64,000 nt of DNA from the NCBI GenBank assembly GCA_007844125.1, contig CM017556.1:24063277-24127276 (forward strand), written 5' to 3'. This stretch comes from Sinonovacula constricta (Eukaryota > Mollusca > Bivalvia > Cardiida > Solecurtidae). Both the position numbers and the translations under genes were made by a program. Numbering within the stretch: the stretch's first letter is position 1; each line of letters begins with the position of its first letter. Positions 12,195-25,900 of this stretch are shown here, in pieces. The notes under the pieces are model-generated. The model ran no database searches, was not told the DNA's origin, and worked only from the letters and a program-made list of their open reading frames with translations.

Positions 12195-12453
12195 TATAGA
12201 TAGTTTCCATGTGATGTCATCGACACTGATAAGACAGCCATCTTTGTGAGCAGAAGCTATTGCAGGCCAAAATTGGGAAATATGTGCGGTAATAAAATCA
12301 CCACTGTGTTTTTATTTTTCAGTCTATTTTACCGAATTTTATATCAAATTTTACAGCTTTTATAATCTATTTTAAATATCAAAACTTTATTTTGATAGTT
12401 TAAAAGGTTAAAGAAATACAACCGAAAATGATACAATGTTCATATTGTTTTGT
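12195..12453 (+). repeat. Dispersed element R1, copy 1 (in 3' UTR)
   Basis: About 255 bp that reappear in the same orientation at 31,160-31,426 in an intersectin intron, including an identical run of 48 bases. Shared landmarks are TAGATAGTTTCCATGT, CATCGACACTGATAAGACAG and TTTTTCAGTCTATTTTACC. The family is not identified. It sits inside the probable 3' UTR of the gene at 10,883. Confidence 0.85.
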
Positions 12454-12457
12454 TGTA

Positions 12458-12467
12458 AATAAATAAA
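12458..12467 (+). promoter_or_regulatory. Polyadenylation signals of the 10.9-kb gene
   Basis: Overlapping AATAAA hexamers (12,458 and 12,462) lie about 525 bases after the stop codon. They are the first tandem signals on the coding strand and would define a 3' UTR of roughly 550 bases. Confidence 0.55.
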
Positions 12468-12489
12468 GGAGTAGGATTATGTGAGCGTG

Positions 12490-15400
12490 TTTTCATCTAT
12501 GCTTTAACTTGACCCTATCATATTAGGTTAAAAACGAATTTTTAGAGATGAAAAGGAATGTTTTTAATTTAATTTCATTTAAAATACTTAATGAATTAGA
12601 TGTATTTGTACCGAAAATAAGTCAAAACAGTGTTGTATCACATTACAGATTTCAAATATGACTAGAAAGGTGTCCTAAATTAGGTCAAATGTACGCCTAA
12701 ACAATGTTGATACAGTTTTTCTATTTTCAGACTTGAATTGTTTTTCATATACCTTGAAAAGTTAGTTAAGTGGTGGGGGCATTGTTTTGTGTTTTGTTTT
12801 TTTAGTAAATCCAGTGGTTTCACTCTAACGAAGTTGGTGCTTTTCGTGTTGTTGTTTTTGGCATGGATTTTGTTTTTATAGTTAGAATTACCTTTTTATC
12901 GGTCTATTTTTTATCAACCTTATAATTAATGTGTAATGTTATATTTGGATATAATTTATTGTTGCTCTTGTTATGTTACACCTGTTCTATATTTTATTAA
13001 AAATTAAAACAAGTGTTATATTTTTGTCTTCACTTTATTATATTTAGTATATAAGCATTAATTTGATATGATAAGGCACAGACTGGGTAGAAAATATTAC
13101 AAACGTTACTGACAAGAATTATGTTGCTTCTCTAAAAAAAGCATGTCAAAACGATGTCATTTATTAAGAAAATGTAAATACACATGTATTAAATGGACGA
13201 ATTTGTTTTATTTCATAAATTTTAAAAATAAAATTCACCATGGCAACAAAATGTAGACAATACAGTATCTAAAAACAAGAAAGGTTTTGGGAAAGAATGA
13301 AAAAGACAAACTGAAATTACACTTAATACAATTTATTATGGAATTCTGAGACATTTGGAATATATCCAGCAGCTAAAGCTACTGTCAGTTTAATCATTTT
13401 ATAAGTATAAATTAATAACAGATACTAATTGAAGCATAGCAATATGCTTCTGACATTGTGAAGAAGGAATAAGAAGAATTCACCTATAAGCCTTTCTTAT
13501 ACAAGTTATACATGTTGTGATTGTTTTTTCTGTATGAATGAGAGACATTAATGAATAGTCTCCCCTGAATAATCCCTAAATGCAAGTAGGTCCTTTCATT
13601 TGTTTTACTCGGTTTTTATGCTTGTGCTCTTTGGAGTGTATGATGACTTATCTGCCTTTCTTGTGATACGTAGGTTACCAATCATCAACAAACACTTCCA
13701 TTTTCTTTTTTAAATAACAAATCTCTATAAGTATGTATATGAATTTTAAGCTTATATTTGTGCAATAGAAAGAAATTTCACTATTTGTTATTGCAATGTC
13801 TACAAAAAAACAGGCGATAAAGTCCAAGAATTTAACTAAAATGACCAAACTACTGTTTGGAATACTTCGAATATTATCTAACAAGGGAGACAATTTCCAT
13901 TTCACCAATGTACCCCATTGCTTGGCATGGTAGAACTTGAAGAAAACAGTAACACCTGGGTTATAATTGTATCCAAATACTAATCCTGCTCCAAAAATAT
14001 ATTTAAGCATTGTCCATATTTGCAGTAGACAATATGGTTTACAGATGGCATAGGATTTCCTGAAATTAGTTTAGTCCCCTGAATCTTATTTCCCCATTTG
14101 TGTAATTGCGCATGCTCGATATGCTCTCAATAAATACCACTTACTACCGGTGATGTTATCAAACTATATACACACACTACTGGGCCTGGCTGTATTGGTA
14201 TGAGATCAACGTTAATTTATTCTGTAAATGTTGATGTTAGTATCGATTATTTCTTGCTATGATATCCAAAGTTGTTTTTCGCTATTTTTACAATAATGGT
14301 GTTATGTTAGGGTTTTTTTATCACTAGCATAAATATTCTTTTTATTTAACATGATTTCATTTTGGGTTTAAATAAATATATTTCACAATTTATGAATCAT
14401 TATTTTTTGCCTGATTTGGTTCATTTTGGTAAGGTAGCATTTATGTAGGATTTAACAAAATTGCCTACATAATAATTTCATATTTTTTGTTAGTAGTTTA
14501 AACATCTGCCAAGCAATATATGTATTTTGTTAAACAACACTTAGAACAAACTTACAATTGTATTAATAGGATTTTTTTCTTTTAAATACAAACAATAGAA
14601 ATGTTTATAATTATATATGCGACTTACATTGCAGTTATATGGTCTATTAGAACAATAAATGTCTATTACAGCAATATGCTATAGTCTATTTTAGGAAGTA
14701 GAAAAAAATACATTGGGTTAAAAAAAAAATTAAAAATCTGCCAAAGCATAAATGTTGTAAGAAAATTTCCTTTAAATTTAAATCTAATTAACAAAAAATG
14801 TTAATTGCTCTAACAAACTGAAATTTGTTTGGAAGTTAAATAAAATAAATAAATAAATATGGGTCCTGATATTGTATATGTATATAAAATATAAAAAAAA
14901 CATGGGTAATGTCATGTTTAAGTCTACTAGGTTATTATGTAAACAGAAAACTTGTTTATTTAAATGGAACACCAGGTTGAATAACATTAACAACATTTAG
15001 AAAACTAATTAATTTCACTGATCTCCCCTCTAATAGAAAACTGAAAACCTAAAAAAAAGTAGAAGAAATGGACCATTCCAAACGCCCTGATTATAACTAA
15101 TCAGACAGCGACAATTCATTTACCCCTTAAAAAGTGCTTTCAAATGAAGGAAACCTTAAATGCAACCTCCAGCGTGCAGAGTATACACAACTCAGGTGTA
15201 ACATGAGAACAATGTCAATAGCTATACATGGGAAAGGTTGTCGTTAGTGAATATACACAAAAATACATTTTATATCAGTAGATAAAGACTTTACACTCGT
15301 TGTCTGGCCATGGTGTACAGGTGTAGTTTGCATCTCTATTTAGTAAGTAGCATGTGAGCAGATAGCAACAGTAACTAAGGAACATAAAACAGTGTATAGA

Positions 15401-16800
15401 AGGTCCCTTAAAGCATCAGTCACGTTTATTTAGATAAGCCAGTTTATCCAATCAGTGCACGTGTAAACCATGGCAACCAGTTGACCTACTTCCCACACAA
15501 AACACAAGTGTGTTTAGTTTGTGGTACTGTTTGAGAGCTCTTGCCCTAGAATAGAAAATGTCAATCTATCAGTGGGGGAGGTTTTACTTCTAAATCAGAT
15601 AACAGTCCATGGAAAATCCATCATTGAAAATTGCAAGCACTAAAGAGGGGAGATAAAAAATAAAAATATTTAATATTATAATTATTTATATAGTGCTGCT
15701 TACATTTTTATTTATCTTATCATTGACTTTACTTATCTTGATTAAGGTTTTCTAAAAATAAAAAGAGCAACAAAATTTTTATATTTCTAAATTGCACAAA
15801 ACTTTAGGACAATAAATGTTCAATGATTTTAAGGAAAAAAACTGTTTGAGCATTATTACAATGCTCAGTGGGATTTCGATTATGTCATACATATAGCAAC
15901 TTTGGCCAGCAATGTTCTAAAATAACACATCAAACAACAATAGCATAACAATGTGAGTAAATTGCCAAATAAAACACAACTAATTACCCATTTGCTGAAA
16001 AAATCCACCTCAGTATAATTTTGCTTAAACTCAAATTTTAACTAATTTACTAAGAATTTAAGTGCTTTATTGTGATCTTAAGATACTTCAATCTTTGCAA
16101 GTTAATTGTATACAAATAATAGGGCACTATTTTGTCCATTTATTCTATGAGAAAAAATTTCAGCTTGAGCGAAATGACAATTGAGAAATGTCTCTTCACC
16201 TGGGGCAATATTTGCATAGAAATGAAAGACTAGAATAACAATACCATAACCATGTGAGTAAAGCTAGGAAGTTGGAAAGATTAAAAAATCACATACTTGG
16301 TAAGTATCTTTGTAGAGATCCAGTTCAAGTGAGAAAAATCTGAATTTCTTTTAACTCATTGATTAAACAAAGCACTGTATAAATCACAACATTTCTCAGG
16401 CAAAACCTATATTGTGGAAATAGTTTGAACTGTTAAGACTTTAAACAACCTTAAATGCTTCTAATAAAAAAAAGAAAAAAATATACATTAGACAATAGGT
16501 TGCCTTCTGCATTGCCATATAAGGACAAAAAAGGAAATTAGGGAGAGGGGTATAATAATCATATGTATTTTCATTAATTAATGTATAATAATGATAAATT
16601 ATTAGTAATTATAAGTGAATTACATAGTTTTTTGGAACTACATGATAAGTATTATGCTTTTGAGATTATATAAAAGTGTAAAGTGATGAATAAAAAAGTT
16701 ACTCAAGGGAAAAAAAGAAAAGTATCAATAGCTGAATGTGTTATCTAATTGAATGTGTTAATCAGTTGCTTTTATAAAACTATTTGTGAATGACCTACAG
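12490..16800. other. AT-rich intergenic DNA
   Basis: Long A- and T-runs and no conserved-looking ORF. The open frames at 13,675-14,010 and 14,784-14,996 (both minus) have low-complexity, AT-driven composition and no recognisable motif. Confidence 0.5.
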
Positions 16801-17330
16801 GGTAGAATTTAACAACAAGAGGTCTATGATGGCTACGATTTACTTTCCTGAGGACCCACTCCATCAGTATTCTTCAAACCTAATCCAAACATCATATAAT
16901 TTAAAACTAATCCAAGATCTCATGCAGATTTAGAATGATGAAGATTGATGAAAATGGTCCATAAATTAGGGCCTTAAGTGGTTTACAAGGTTTTTCTAAA
17001 AATATGACATAGTGAGCTACTTTATGACCCCATATGAACCAATTTCAAACTAATTTCAAGATTTAATAAAGACAAAACAATTCGACCAAGTTTATTGAAG
17101 ATTAGGCAAAAATGTTTTTTTACTAAAACCTGACATAGTGCCATACTTTAATATACCTTATATGACCCAGTTTCAAACCAAGATTTCATACAGATCAACA
17201 GTCTGACCAAGTTCGGTAAAGTTTTGATCAAAACTGTAGCCTCTTGAGTGTTTACAAGCAAATTGTTGACAAAGTACAATTGGCAATTTGAAGGAAAATC
17301 AGAAAAACATTAAGCTCATGTGAGCTAAAA
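16800..17330 (+). repeat. Dispersed repeat ending in GTGAGCTAAAA (copy 1)
   Basis: Contains CTGACCAAGTT, AAACTGTAGCCTCT.GAGTGTTTACAAGC and the terminal CTCATGTGAGCTAAAA. The copy at 62,330-62,660 shows the same order of words. This pattern is familiar from bivalve non-coding DNA; the assignment rests on memory of such sequences. Confidence 0.6.
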
Positions 17331-19300
17331 AATACAATAAAAATTTAATTTGAATACAAATATGCTTAATTTTTAAATAAAGACTTTAATTTAAAAAAAC
17401 AATTTAAATAGCTTGACAAGAGCTAAATATAACATTAAGAACAGGTAACAAAATATTTTTATATGAAATATAATACATACTACTTCTTTATACATAATGC
17501 TACAAAAGGCAACATAAAATCATTTTAAAGTAAATATAAAATATAAATGCACTTTGTCAAGTTGGCAAGATGTGAATTTTAAAAATCCTTTATAACATTC
17601 TTTAAAACATTTATGAATGTATTGCAAAAGATGTCATAAACATTTCAAAACTGCCGAGAAATACTCAGTATTACTGAAAAGTTGCAGACAGTACATGTCG
17701 GCATAGCTTTAAAAATAAAACTAAGTATGGCAGGAAAATAAGGATAAAGAACACATATTTGTGACAGTAGCTTTACAAACACAGTTACAACTGGTCATGA
17801 TAGTGTACGAGTTTAAGATGATGAATATAGTACAGATATACCGTAATAAATCACACCAGCAAAGAGTCCCAAAATATCGTCAAAACAGTCCTACTTGACC
17901 ATGCAACAACAGATTCTTGTCAACAGAAATACCACAGTACAATAGTGGGTGGATATTTTTATGAGTGTTTGATTCCTAAGATATCGCAACTGATATTTCT
18001 GCAAACTCGTGTCTTCGATAAGAAATGTGACATGAAGTCTGCAGTAAAAGATGTCATGAAAGGCCAGACGTAGCTTTCCGCAAATCATAACAATGGACAG
18101 TTGAATATAGCTGCCCAAAGTTTAAACCACTATTCACCCGAATGCTGCACCAAACTCTTATTAAAAAATTATAAGTATTGTATGTGCAGCTGTTATTTTT
18201 CAAAATTGAAAGAAATGTAATACTTATCTCCCTTGCGGGAAGGTGTTTTCATATACTATTAGAAATATTCTGAATAAATAATCATCACCAGAAAGCTCAA
18301 GCACTTCTCATTCTGATCTCACTCAACAATATATATTTTATGGGCATGCTGCTGTCTGGGATGTTCTCAAAAGTCAAGAAAGTCCAGAAAGTGGGAAAAT
18401 CATATTTTTATAATTACAAACTACAAAACATGTACGTATAAAACATGTAGTTTGAATTATCTCCCTTTATATTCAAAATAAAAAGGGAATTACCATTAAA
18501 AAAGATGTACGTAATTGCTATTTCAGATGAACACTGAGCATTAAATATTAACTGTTAGCATAATTTCATGAAGGTTGCAAAAACAACAATCTCTTTTAAT
18601 TAGCTTCATTTTCACCAAATAGTTGTCCTTTAGAATGCACATTCTTGATACTGCTGTTAAGCAATAGTACAAGATAGTTACCACATACTATCATTTTGTA
18701 AAAAGAATTACCATTTTTAATTAACATTTTTACTAGTGGTTTTAAAGTTGGCTTTGATGTTTTGAATTAGCACTAATTTAATTGTGTGTTAGCACTACAT
18801 GTAATTCTTTTAAAATTGTAATTATATAAACTGTTGATGACAGCATAAATATCTACATCTGTTTCTTTATTTCCTAATACTTACAAGATGAATGTTACTA
18901 TGTCTACAAAGAGTGACACATTAATAACTAGTTATACTGTAACTAACATAATATCAATACTGGTGAAGACGGGCACAGATAACTAGCTCTACTATTTCTA
19001 TAGAATTTATAACATGCTGACTTGTTTTATCAAATGACTAGATTATGAAAATGGTCATTAATCAAAGGACAACTCCAAAATGACCCCCTTAATAATTTCT
19101 TTAAGATGTTATAATGTAACTGTTTGGACCAAAGGAAAAAAATATATGGTTCTACTTCACTGCAAGGCTTATGCAAGTATGTTTTGAATTAAAAATAAGA
19201 GCAATTCTACCCAGCACATATAATCATTTGTACTGTTTAGAGATAAAAAAATAACAATCAAAAGAAACAATCTTCTATTTAATAATATAGCTTAACAACA
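17331..19300. other. AT-rich intergenic DNA downstream of intersectin
   Basis: No gene is supported. It may include distal 3' UTR of intersectin if a distal polyadenylation site is used. Confidence 0.4.
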
Positions 19301-19310
19301 TACCCTTTTT

Positions 19311-19316
19311 TTTATT
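19311..19316 (-). promoter_or_regulatory. Candidate polyadenylation signal of long intersectin transcripts
   Basis: The first AATAAA on the minus strand after the intersectin stop, about 410 bases downstream. More distal signals exist in this AT-rich DNA, so the true 3' end is uncertain. Confidence 0.35.
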
Positions 19317-19724
19317 CTAAAATAGAAAAGAAATCTAGTCTGTCTTGTTCTAGTTTAACCCATTATTTGCTGGAGACACCAATTGGGATATGGTTTAAGA
19401 GTAAACAGGGTGAATGGTGCAAAATAAAAGGTTAATTTCAAAGAAAAAGCTTAAAATGGTGGATCCATTTAATTAATAAAACTAAAATTCTATAAAAAAA
19501 TGAAAGTGTCTCACTTGCTTCCACAATAGGCAAACCAGCCTTTTAGTTAACTAAAAGTTCTATAAAAATGCATAGCATTACAATTTACTCTTTTCTGGAA
19601 AAGGATATGCGTGTCAAGAACATATTGAACAATACTTGCAACTGTGCATTAAAAGAAGGTTATTATGGAGCTTTTTGATTGGATAGAGTAGAGAACACTT
19701 GTTTTTTGTGACATGTAACAAGGA

Positions 19725-19885
19725 TTATGATTGGTCGAAGACATGGAGGTCAAATTTGACTACAACTTCCCCTGTAGGGACCTCGTGCAGCAGTAGATGT
19801 TTGACGATAGGTTTACGTCCCTGGTCTCCAGTGGCTGTCTCCTTCATGATGTCAACAACCCGGATCTCTGTCCGACCCAGGAAGT
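19725..19885 (-). CDS. ITSN: Intersectin last coding exon (end of C2 domain, stop)
   Basis: Starts in phase 1 after GATGCAG and completes the Asp codon left open by the previous exon. It encodes [13 protein letters not shown], a charged loop ([11 protein letters not shown]), then [19 protein letters not shown], the last C2 strands, ending FDQS and TAA. The [11 protein letters not shown] segment is characteristic of intersectin C2 tails. Confidence 0.97.
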
Positions 19886-19921
19886 CTGCATCAAATCATG
19901 TTAGGTTTTAAAGAGTCAGCA

Positions 19922-19964
<43 letters not shown>

Positions 19965-22900
19965 CGGTATATATATATACATATGATGTCCTATTCAAAT
20001 TTTTTATCAATTAATATTATTACAGGATGCATATTTGTAAAAGACCAGTTTAATTTTGTCATACTTAGCTGGTGTTTCTAACAGCTGAGTTATCATTTGA
20101 TTCTCCCAACCAATTGAAAATAGAATCTTTTAAAAAAACAGCATGTTCACATATAAACATGTGATCTTAAGTGTTACTTAAATCCATTATTCATTATGGT
20201 TTTACTTTTATGTTCTAAACTATTTGAAGAGACATCTTTAAGATCCTCCAAAATGATATTTATCAAAAATAAAATTAAGATCATAAAGAAATGTGCAAGC
20301 TGATCACAACTTAAAGTAATGTCATAGAGATATTATATAGAAGTTTTCCCTGGAAAAAATTTGTTCGTTTTATTTATTAGTCCACAAAAATATTTTAGTT
20401 ATTGGAAGATAGTGTCCATTTGAAGCAGATATAATGCTGCCTTCATAATGTATAGTATACTATGAACAAGACAGGATACCACACTCAATCATATTATCTT
20501 GACAATGGGCCAACCAGTCATAGTAGTACACATATATTGTTCGAGGGTTAGCAAGGCAGCTAACTACTACAATTTTTATTGACTTTGGTATATCAGTTCT
20601 ACATCTCAGATGGTGAACTGCATAGACGCGTTCTATTTGGAATTCAATTTGAAGCCGATGCTACAAAATGCATTACCAGGTCTGGTGGAAAAAAACTTGC
20701 ATATATTGTTTCTTTTATTTTGTTTTTTGTTACATCATACCACCACAATTACAGCCATACTTGTGACGTCAATCTAATTATTGGTGGAGGAAGACCCCTA
20801 GAGTTATGTCTGCATAGAAGAACAGGTGCATCGCAAGTTAGCTGGAAAACCTCCCAACATGAAGTTTCTCGCTCCAAACGGCTCTCAAAACCACGCAGTG
20901 AGGGGTCGAGGAACCACAAGTCAGCGACTTTAACCACTCTGCCACAGGCTTCCCTTTTCATATACTTATTAACAAGCATGACAGACTTAAGGCTGCAGTG
21001 GTTATTGTTTATGTTATATTTTCAAGGAAACATTAGACGGTACCATTCGGAGAGAAGAGGTCTCTATCAAACACAGTGATGCAGAGGGCGTCCATCTCAA
21101 TGTCTCGAATTGTGAACTGCATGGACGCGTTCCATTTGGGGTTCAGGGTGTTGTTGATGACTTTCGTCTTGTGTTCTTGTGCACCCATACTCACCTCACA
21201 GTATGGATCACTCTTTCCTATATACACACAAAGGACTTGGTCTTTTAATATACTGCAGTAGACAATAATTGTGACAAAAGGCTTATATTGGAGAAGGATG
21301 AATATGTTAAGTTGTAAGAAATAGCCATAAACATGATTTTGCACTAAACAAAGGTGTTTTAAATTGTAATTTATGCTGATAACTTGATGTGGATGCTAGA
21401 AAATGCACTGATTTTAAGTATGTTGTAATGGTATTATAACAATTATAATATATTACTTTTAAAATATTATTTAGCATACCAAATATTTTTTTTTAATTTT
21501 AAAATGACCACAAAGAACAACAACACAACAATTAAGTTTGACATTAAAAATGAAAAAATAAATCAAAGAAAATGTAAAAAATAAATAAAATATTATTGGG
21601 TAAAAGGGAAGAGCTGAAAGCAAAAACATATGTACCATAATAATTTCAATTATTGTTGCATGATATTCATATTTATCTGTTGCTTATCTAAAATGCTTGT
21701 CTGAAATACTTCTCAATATTAATCAGGTTGATTTTTCCACATAAAGAAATGATAAACAAAATTATATATATATATATGGCTCAACCTATCATTTTTTAGG
21801 AAAAAAATCCCCTGCATTCACTAGATCAATGTAAAAATGATTCTCTTTATAGAGAATCAAAGATTTCTAAATCAAATTTTATGGCAACACAACAACTTTG
21901 TAAGGAATGCATTGTGAACCTGAATTAGCAATGTAGCAATATTGACAATGGTTGAGCCAAGAGCAGGTTCTAAAGTGATGGTTTCATTTTTGTTACAAAG
22001 CGCAGACACTAGGTATTTGAAGAGAAAGACCCTAAACCAGTGTACCGCAGGTTAGTTGAAAGACCTCTCCACATTGAAGTTTTTGCCCTGACCGTGAAAT
22101 AAACTTTAGTGGTGAGAGATTGATCAGTTTCAAGTCTGTGACTCTAACCCCTCAGCTACAGGTACCCCTCTTTGAGGTGAAAATGTAATATATATAATAT
22201 GTCTATATTATGTAAATAGATACATGTATATATTTTAATGTATAGTAAACTGGGTATATAACAACAGTATAGATATAAAAAGCATTACGGTAAGTGCAAG
22301 CTTTATATTATTTTGTAAGTTTAACTTAAACATTGGCATTTAAATATCTTAAAATATCTACTTTTAACACTTACTTAAACTTTTTAAACTAAGTTGTATA
22401 AAAATTTAGAACATGACATATTTTAAAAATATATCCAAAACAGTCAAATAACATTAACATGCCTGTCATGAATGAATGCATCAGCTGGGTATACTTTAAG
22501 AAAAAAGGATACAAGAGCATGCAGATTAATCAGGTCCACATTCTTAAGGTATAAATAAGTTGTTTTGGGTAGCATTTAGGCCAACACTTACAAACCTAAA
22601 TCAATTACAATTTTTAAACAACCCATAATTCTTATTCATTATTTGCATACAACTATAATTTATAGAAGTCAATTAGACATATTGCTAGAGTCTCAGCAGC
22701 AGCAAGAAGGCCATGATGGCCCTATATCGCTCACCTGAGTGCTATTGACATTTAGTTGAAATTAGCAAAGAATCTTACCAAAGTTAAAACAAATCAGAAT
22801 AATTGCAAATAGATTAATTATGTTCAATGTAAAATGTAAATTGATATGTTACAAATATACACCTTTCATTAGTAGATACAATGAGCCAAAGTTTACATGT

Positions 22901-25900
22901 ATAACCAGATTAGAAACTACATTAAGTAACAAATTCAAAGTCAATAAAATAAAAAGTTTGTTGATATATTTTATCCTACCATTCACTTGACATAAGCTTT
23001 ATACAGCGCAGTGTGATAACATTGGCTTTATGAAACACCAGTGTAATAAACTGTCACAAACATCCTGAAGAGCTACATTTTAAATCTGGGAAGCAACAGA
23101 ACCTAGTGTTATTCATATAAAAAGGCAAGCATGTACATGTATAATTTAGATTTGAGATAGTGCAAAGACAGGATGTGAAATTGCAATATTTGTTCTTCAG
23201 TTTTGGTCATAGATCGAACTGTGTAAACAAGACTCAATTCGATGATCTGAGAAACTTAAATCTGTTGACTCTGTACCTATACATGGTTTAGTATGAGTTT
23301 GATGACATAGTAATGCATATACTATTAAATTCTTCTGACTATGGCTACAAGCAAGTTAAACTTTATTTAGTAATCATATTTCATGAAGAATGAGTAAGTT
23401 TACTAATGTGTGTATGAAAATGCAACACCTAAACTTGAATGTGAATTCCATTTTCGGAACACAAAAAATATATCTTAACATTAAATAACGATTTTGTTTA
23501 TAAAACAGATTGTGGGATAAAAAGAATACTAGGTTGGCGTTTAACAAAAGAAAATGTTATCACACTCAACATGACAAATCTAAATAGCTTGGCAAGCCTT
23601 GAAATTTAGACTTATCACAGCCTCCTTTGGTAACATTTTCTTTATTCAACACTTACCTAGTATTCTCTATGTCCCAACAGTATTTTAGTTATTTAAAGAT
23701 GGTGTCCTTTTGAAGTCGATATAGTGCCACCTTTGCTGTGCATAGCATGCTGTGGACACCTGCCATGATACCACACCCAGTCACATTATCCTGATATCGG
23801 GTCAACCAGTTGTGGAACTACTCTTATATTTGCTTGAGTATTAGCAAGCGAGTTATACCACTACCATTCAAAAACATTTGGTATGTCACAGCCTGGGATC
23901 AAACCTTGGGCAATAACCTTGCACCACAGTAGTGGAATAATACACCGAAGTTTAAGTAACATATACCTTGTACAATGTAAATATACAAACTAACCAATGT
24001 AATAACCCTTCCAGTATAATGAAACACACAAGAGCATTAAACATTTGCCCAGTATAAGGTGAGTACAGAGGCCAATTAATGTTATAGATAACCTTTTACC
24101 AGTATAATGAAACACTGAGAGTGCAACCATTAGCCCAGTACAATGCGAGAACAGAGGCCAATTAATGTTATAGATATAGAGAATACCAGGTTAGTGTTGA
24201 TATAGATAAATGTTATCATGCGAGGCTAAGAAAATCAGAAAGCACGAGGCTTGCCGAGTGCTTTCTGATTTTCGGGCCGAGCATGATAACATTTATCTAT
24301 ATCAACACTAACCTGGTATTCTTTTTATCCCACCATCAACAGCTTTTCAAAGGAAAATATTTAAATTTACCGCTACTGCTTCTTCCTTACATGATCTGAC
24401 ATTCCAATGCAATACACGAAATTCATGCGCGAGCAATAGAGTAATTCGGCTATAAGAAATAGTTCTATTTTACAATAAAAAATAAGACAATAAACATGTT
24501 ATTTCTTTTATTTTATTTGGGCTTTACATAATATTGTAATTTTATTGATTACGATAACTGAAAATAATGGTTAGAAAAAAGAACAACAAAAATCACACCC
24601 TCGTGTAAAGTTATACATGTCTAGAAACTGGATTTTTTAGCACATTTATCCAGATCTGTGCAGTCAGCTGCATTTGGTTCGACTAAAGATCGAGCTCTAT
24701 CTAAACCATTATAATGTTCATCATGTAACGACATTTGATCACCAGGGTCTGTCCTAAGATTAGGCAGATGATGCAATCTAAGACAGTCACCACAGATTCA
24801 AGATCAATTTCCTTCTCAAAAATGTTCGGATTAAAGCCAGATTTTGCCTCGAAACCCTCGTAGCTCATATCTTCAACACTGCTTAGGTTTTTACACGGTT
24901 CTTCATCATATTCTTTCAATTCACACTAAATTACATCAAAACAACGGTGACTCGCATGATCTGACATTTCGACAGTTGTGTTTATTTTTGCAGACTACAA
25001 ATCCGTACTTTTATTGATTTTATTAGTATTACTAAACAATTTGAATCTTGTTCTTGTAATATATGTCATTTCATTTTTCTGATATTTTTTGTTGTTGCTG
25101 TTTTCTATAGATCTATCATTGTTAAATAAAACTTCGGAATGTCAAGATTAACTGTCCGGCTAGCTCTGTCGGTTAAGACGCTGCTACTTAAGTTTTCAAT
25201 CCTGCAGGACAGAGATCGAAACCGCTCTCATCCGGGGTTTTTAATAGCCTCTTTTGCTCTATTTAACCAATATTTATATTATGGAAATTTTTGGGGTGAC
25301 CACAAGCATAATTACGGGATAAATGAGTTTCGTTCTGGTAAACACTCCTGATCGTTTCGTCAAAAAAGTAGTCCGGCTTAGAGCAGGTGCGCGAATATCG
25401 GTTGATAAAGCTCATCTTTATCACACGGCTTATATCAACTGATATTTACAGTGATGGTGGGATAAAACCTTTTACCAGTATAATGAAACACTGAGAGTGC
25501 AACCATTAGCCCAGTACAATGCGAGAACAGAGGCCAATTAATGCTATAGATAACCTTTTACCAGTATAATGAAACACTGAGAGTGCAACCATTAGCCCAG
25601 TACAATGCAGGATAGAGGCCAATTAATGTTATAGATAACCTTTTACCAGTATAATGAAACACTGAGAGTGCAACCATTAGCCCAGTACAATGCGAGAACA
25701 GAGGCCAATTAATGCTATAGATAACCTTTTACCAGTATAATGAAACACTGAGAGTGCAACCATTAGCCCAGTACAATGCAGGATAGAGGCCAATTAATGT
25801 TATAGATAACCTTTTACCAGTATAATGAAACACTGAGAGTGCAACCATTAGCCCAGTACAATGCAAGAACAGAGGCCAATTAATGTTATAGATAACCTTT

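Noticed and set aside
20749..20979. Minus-strand ORF starting [20 protein letters not shown]
   Set aside because: Read-through of a tRNA-derived [12 protein letters not shown] peptides arise from tRNA-like heads.
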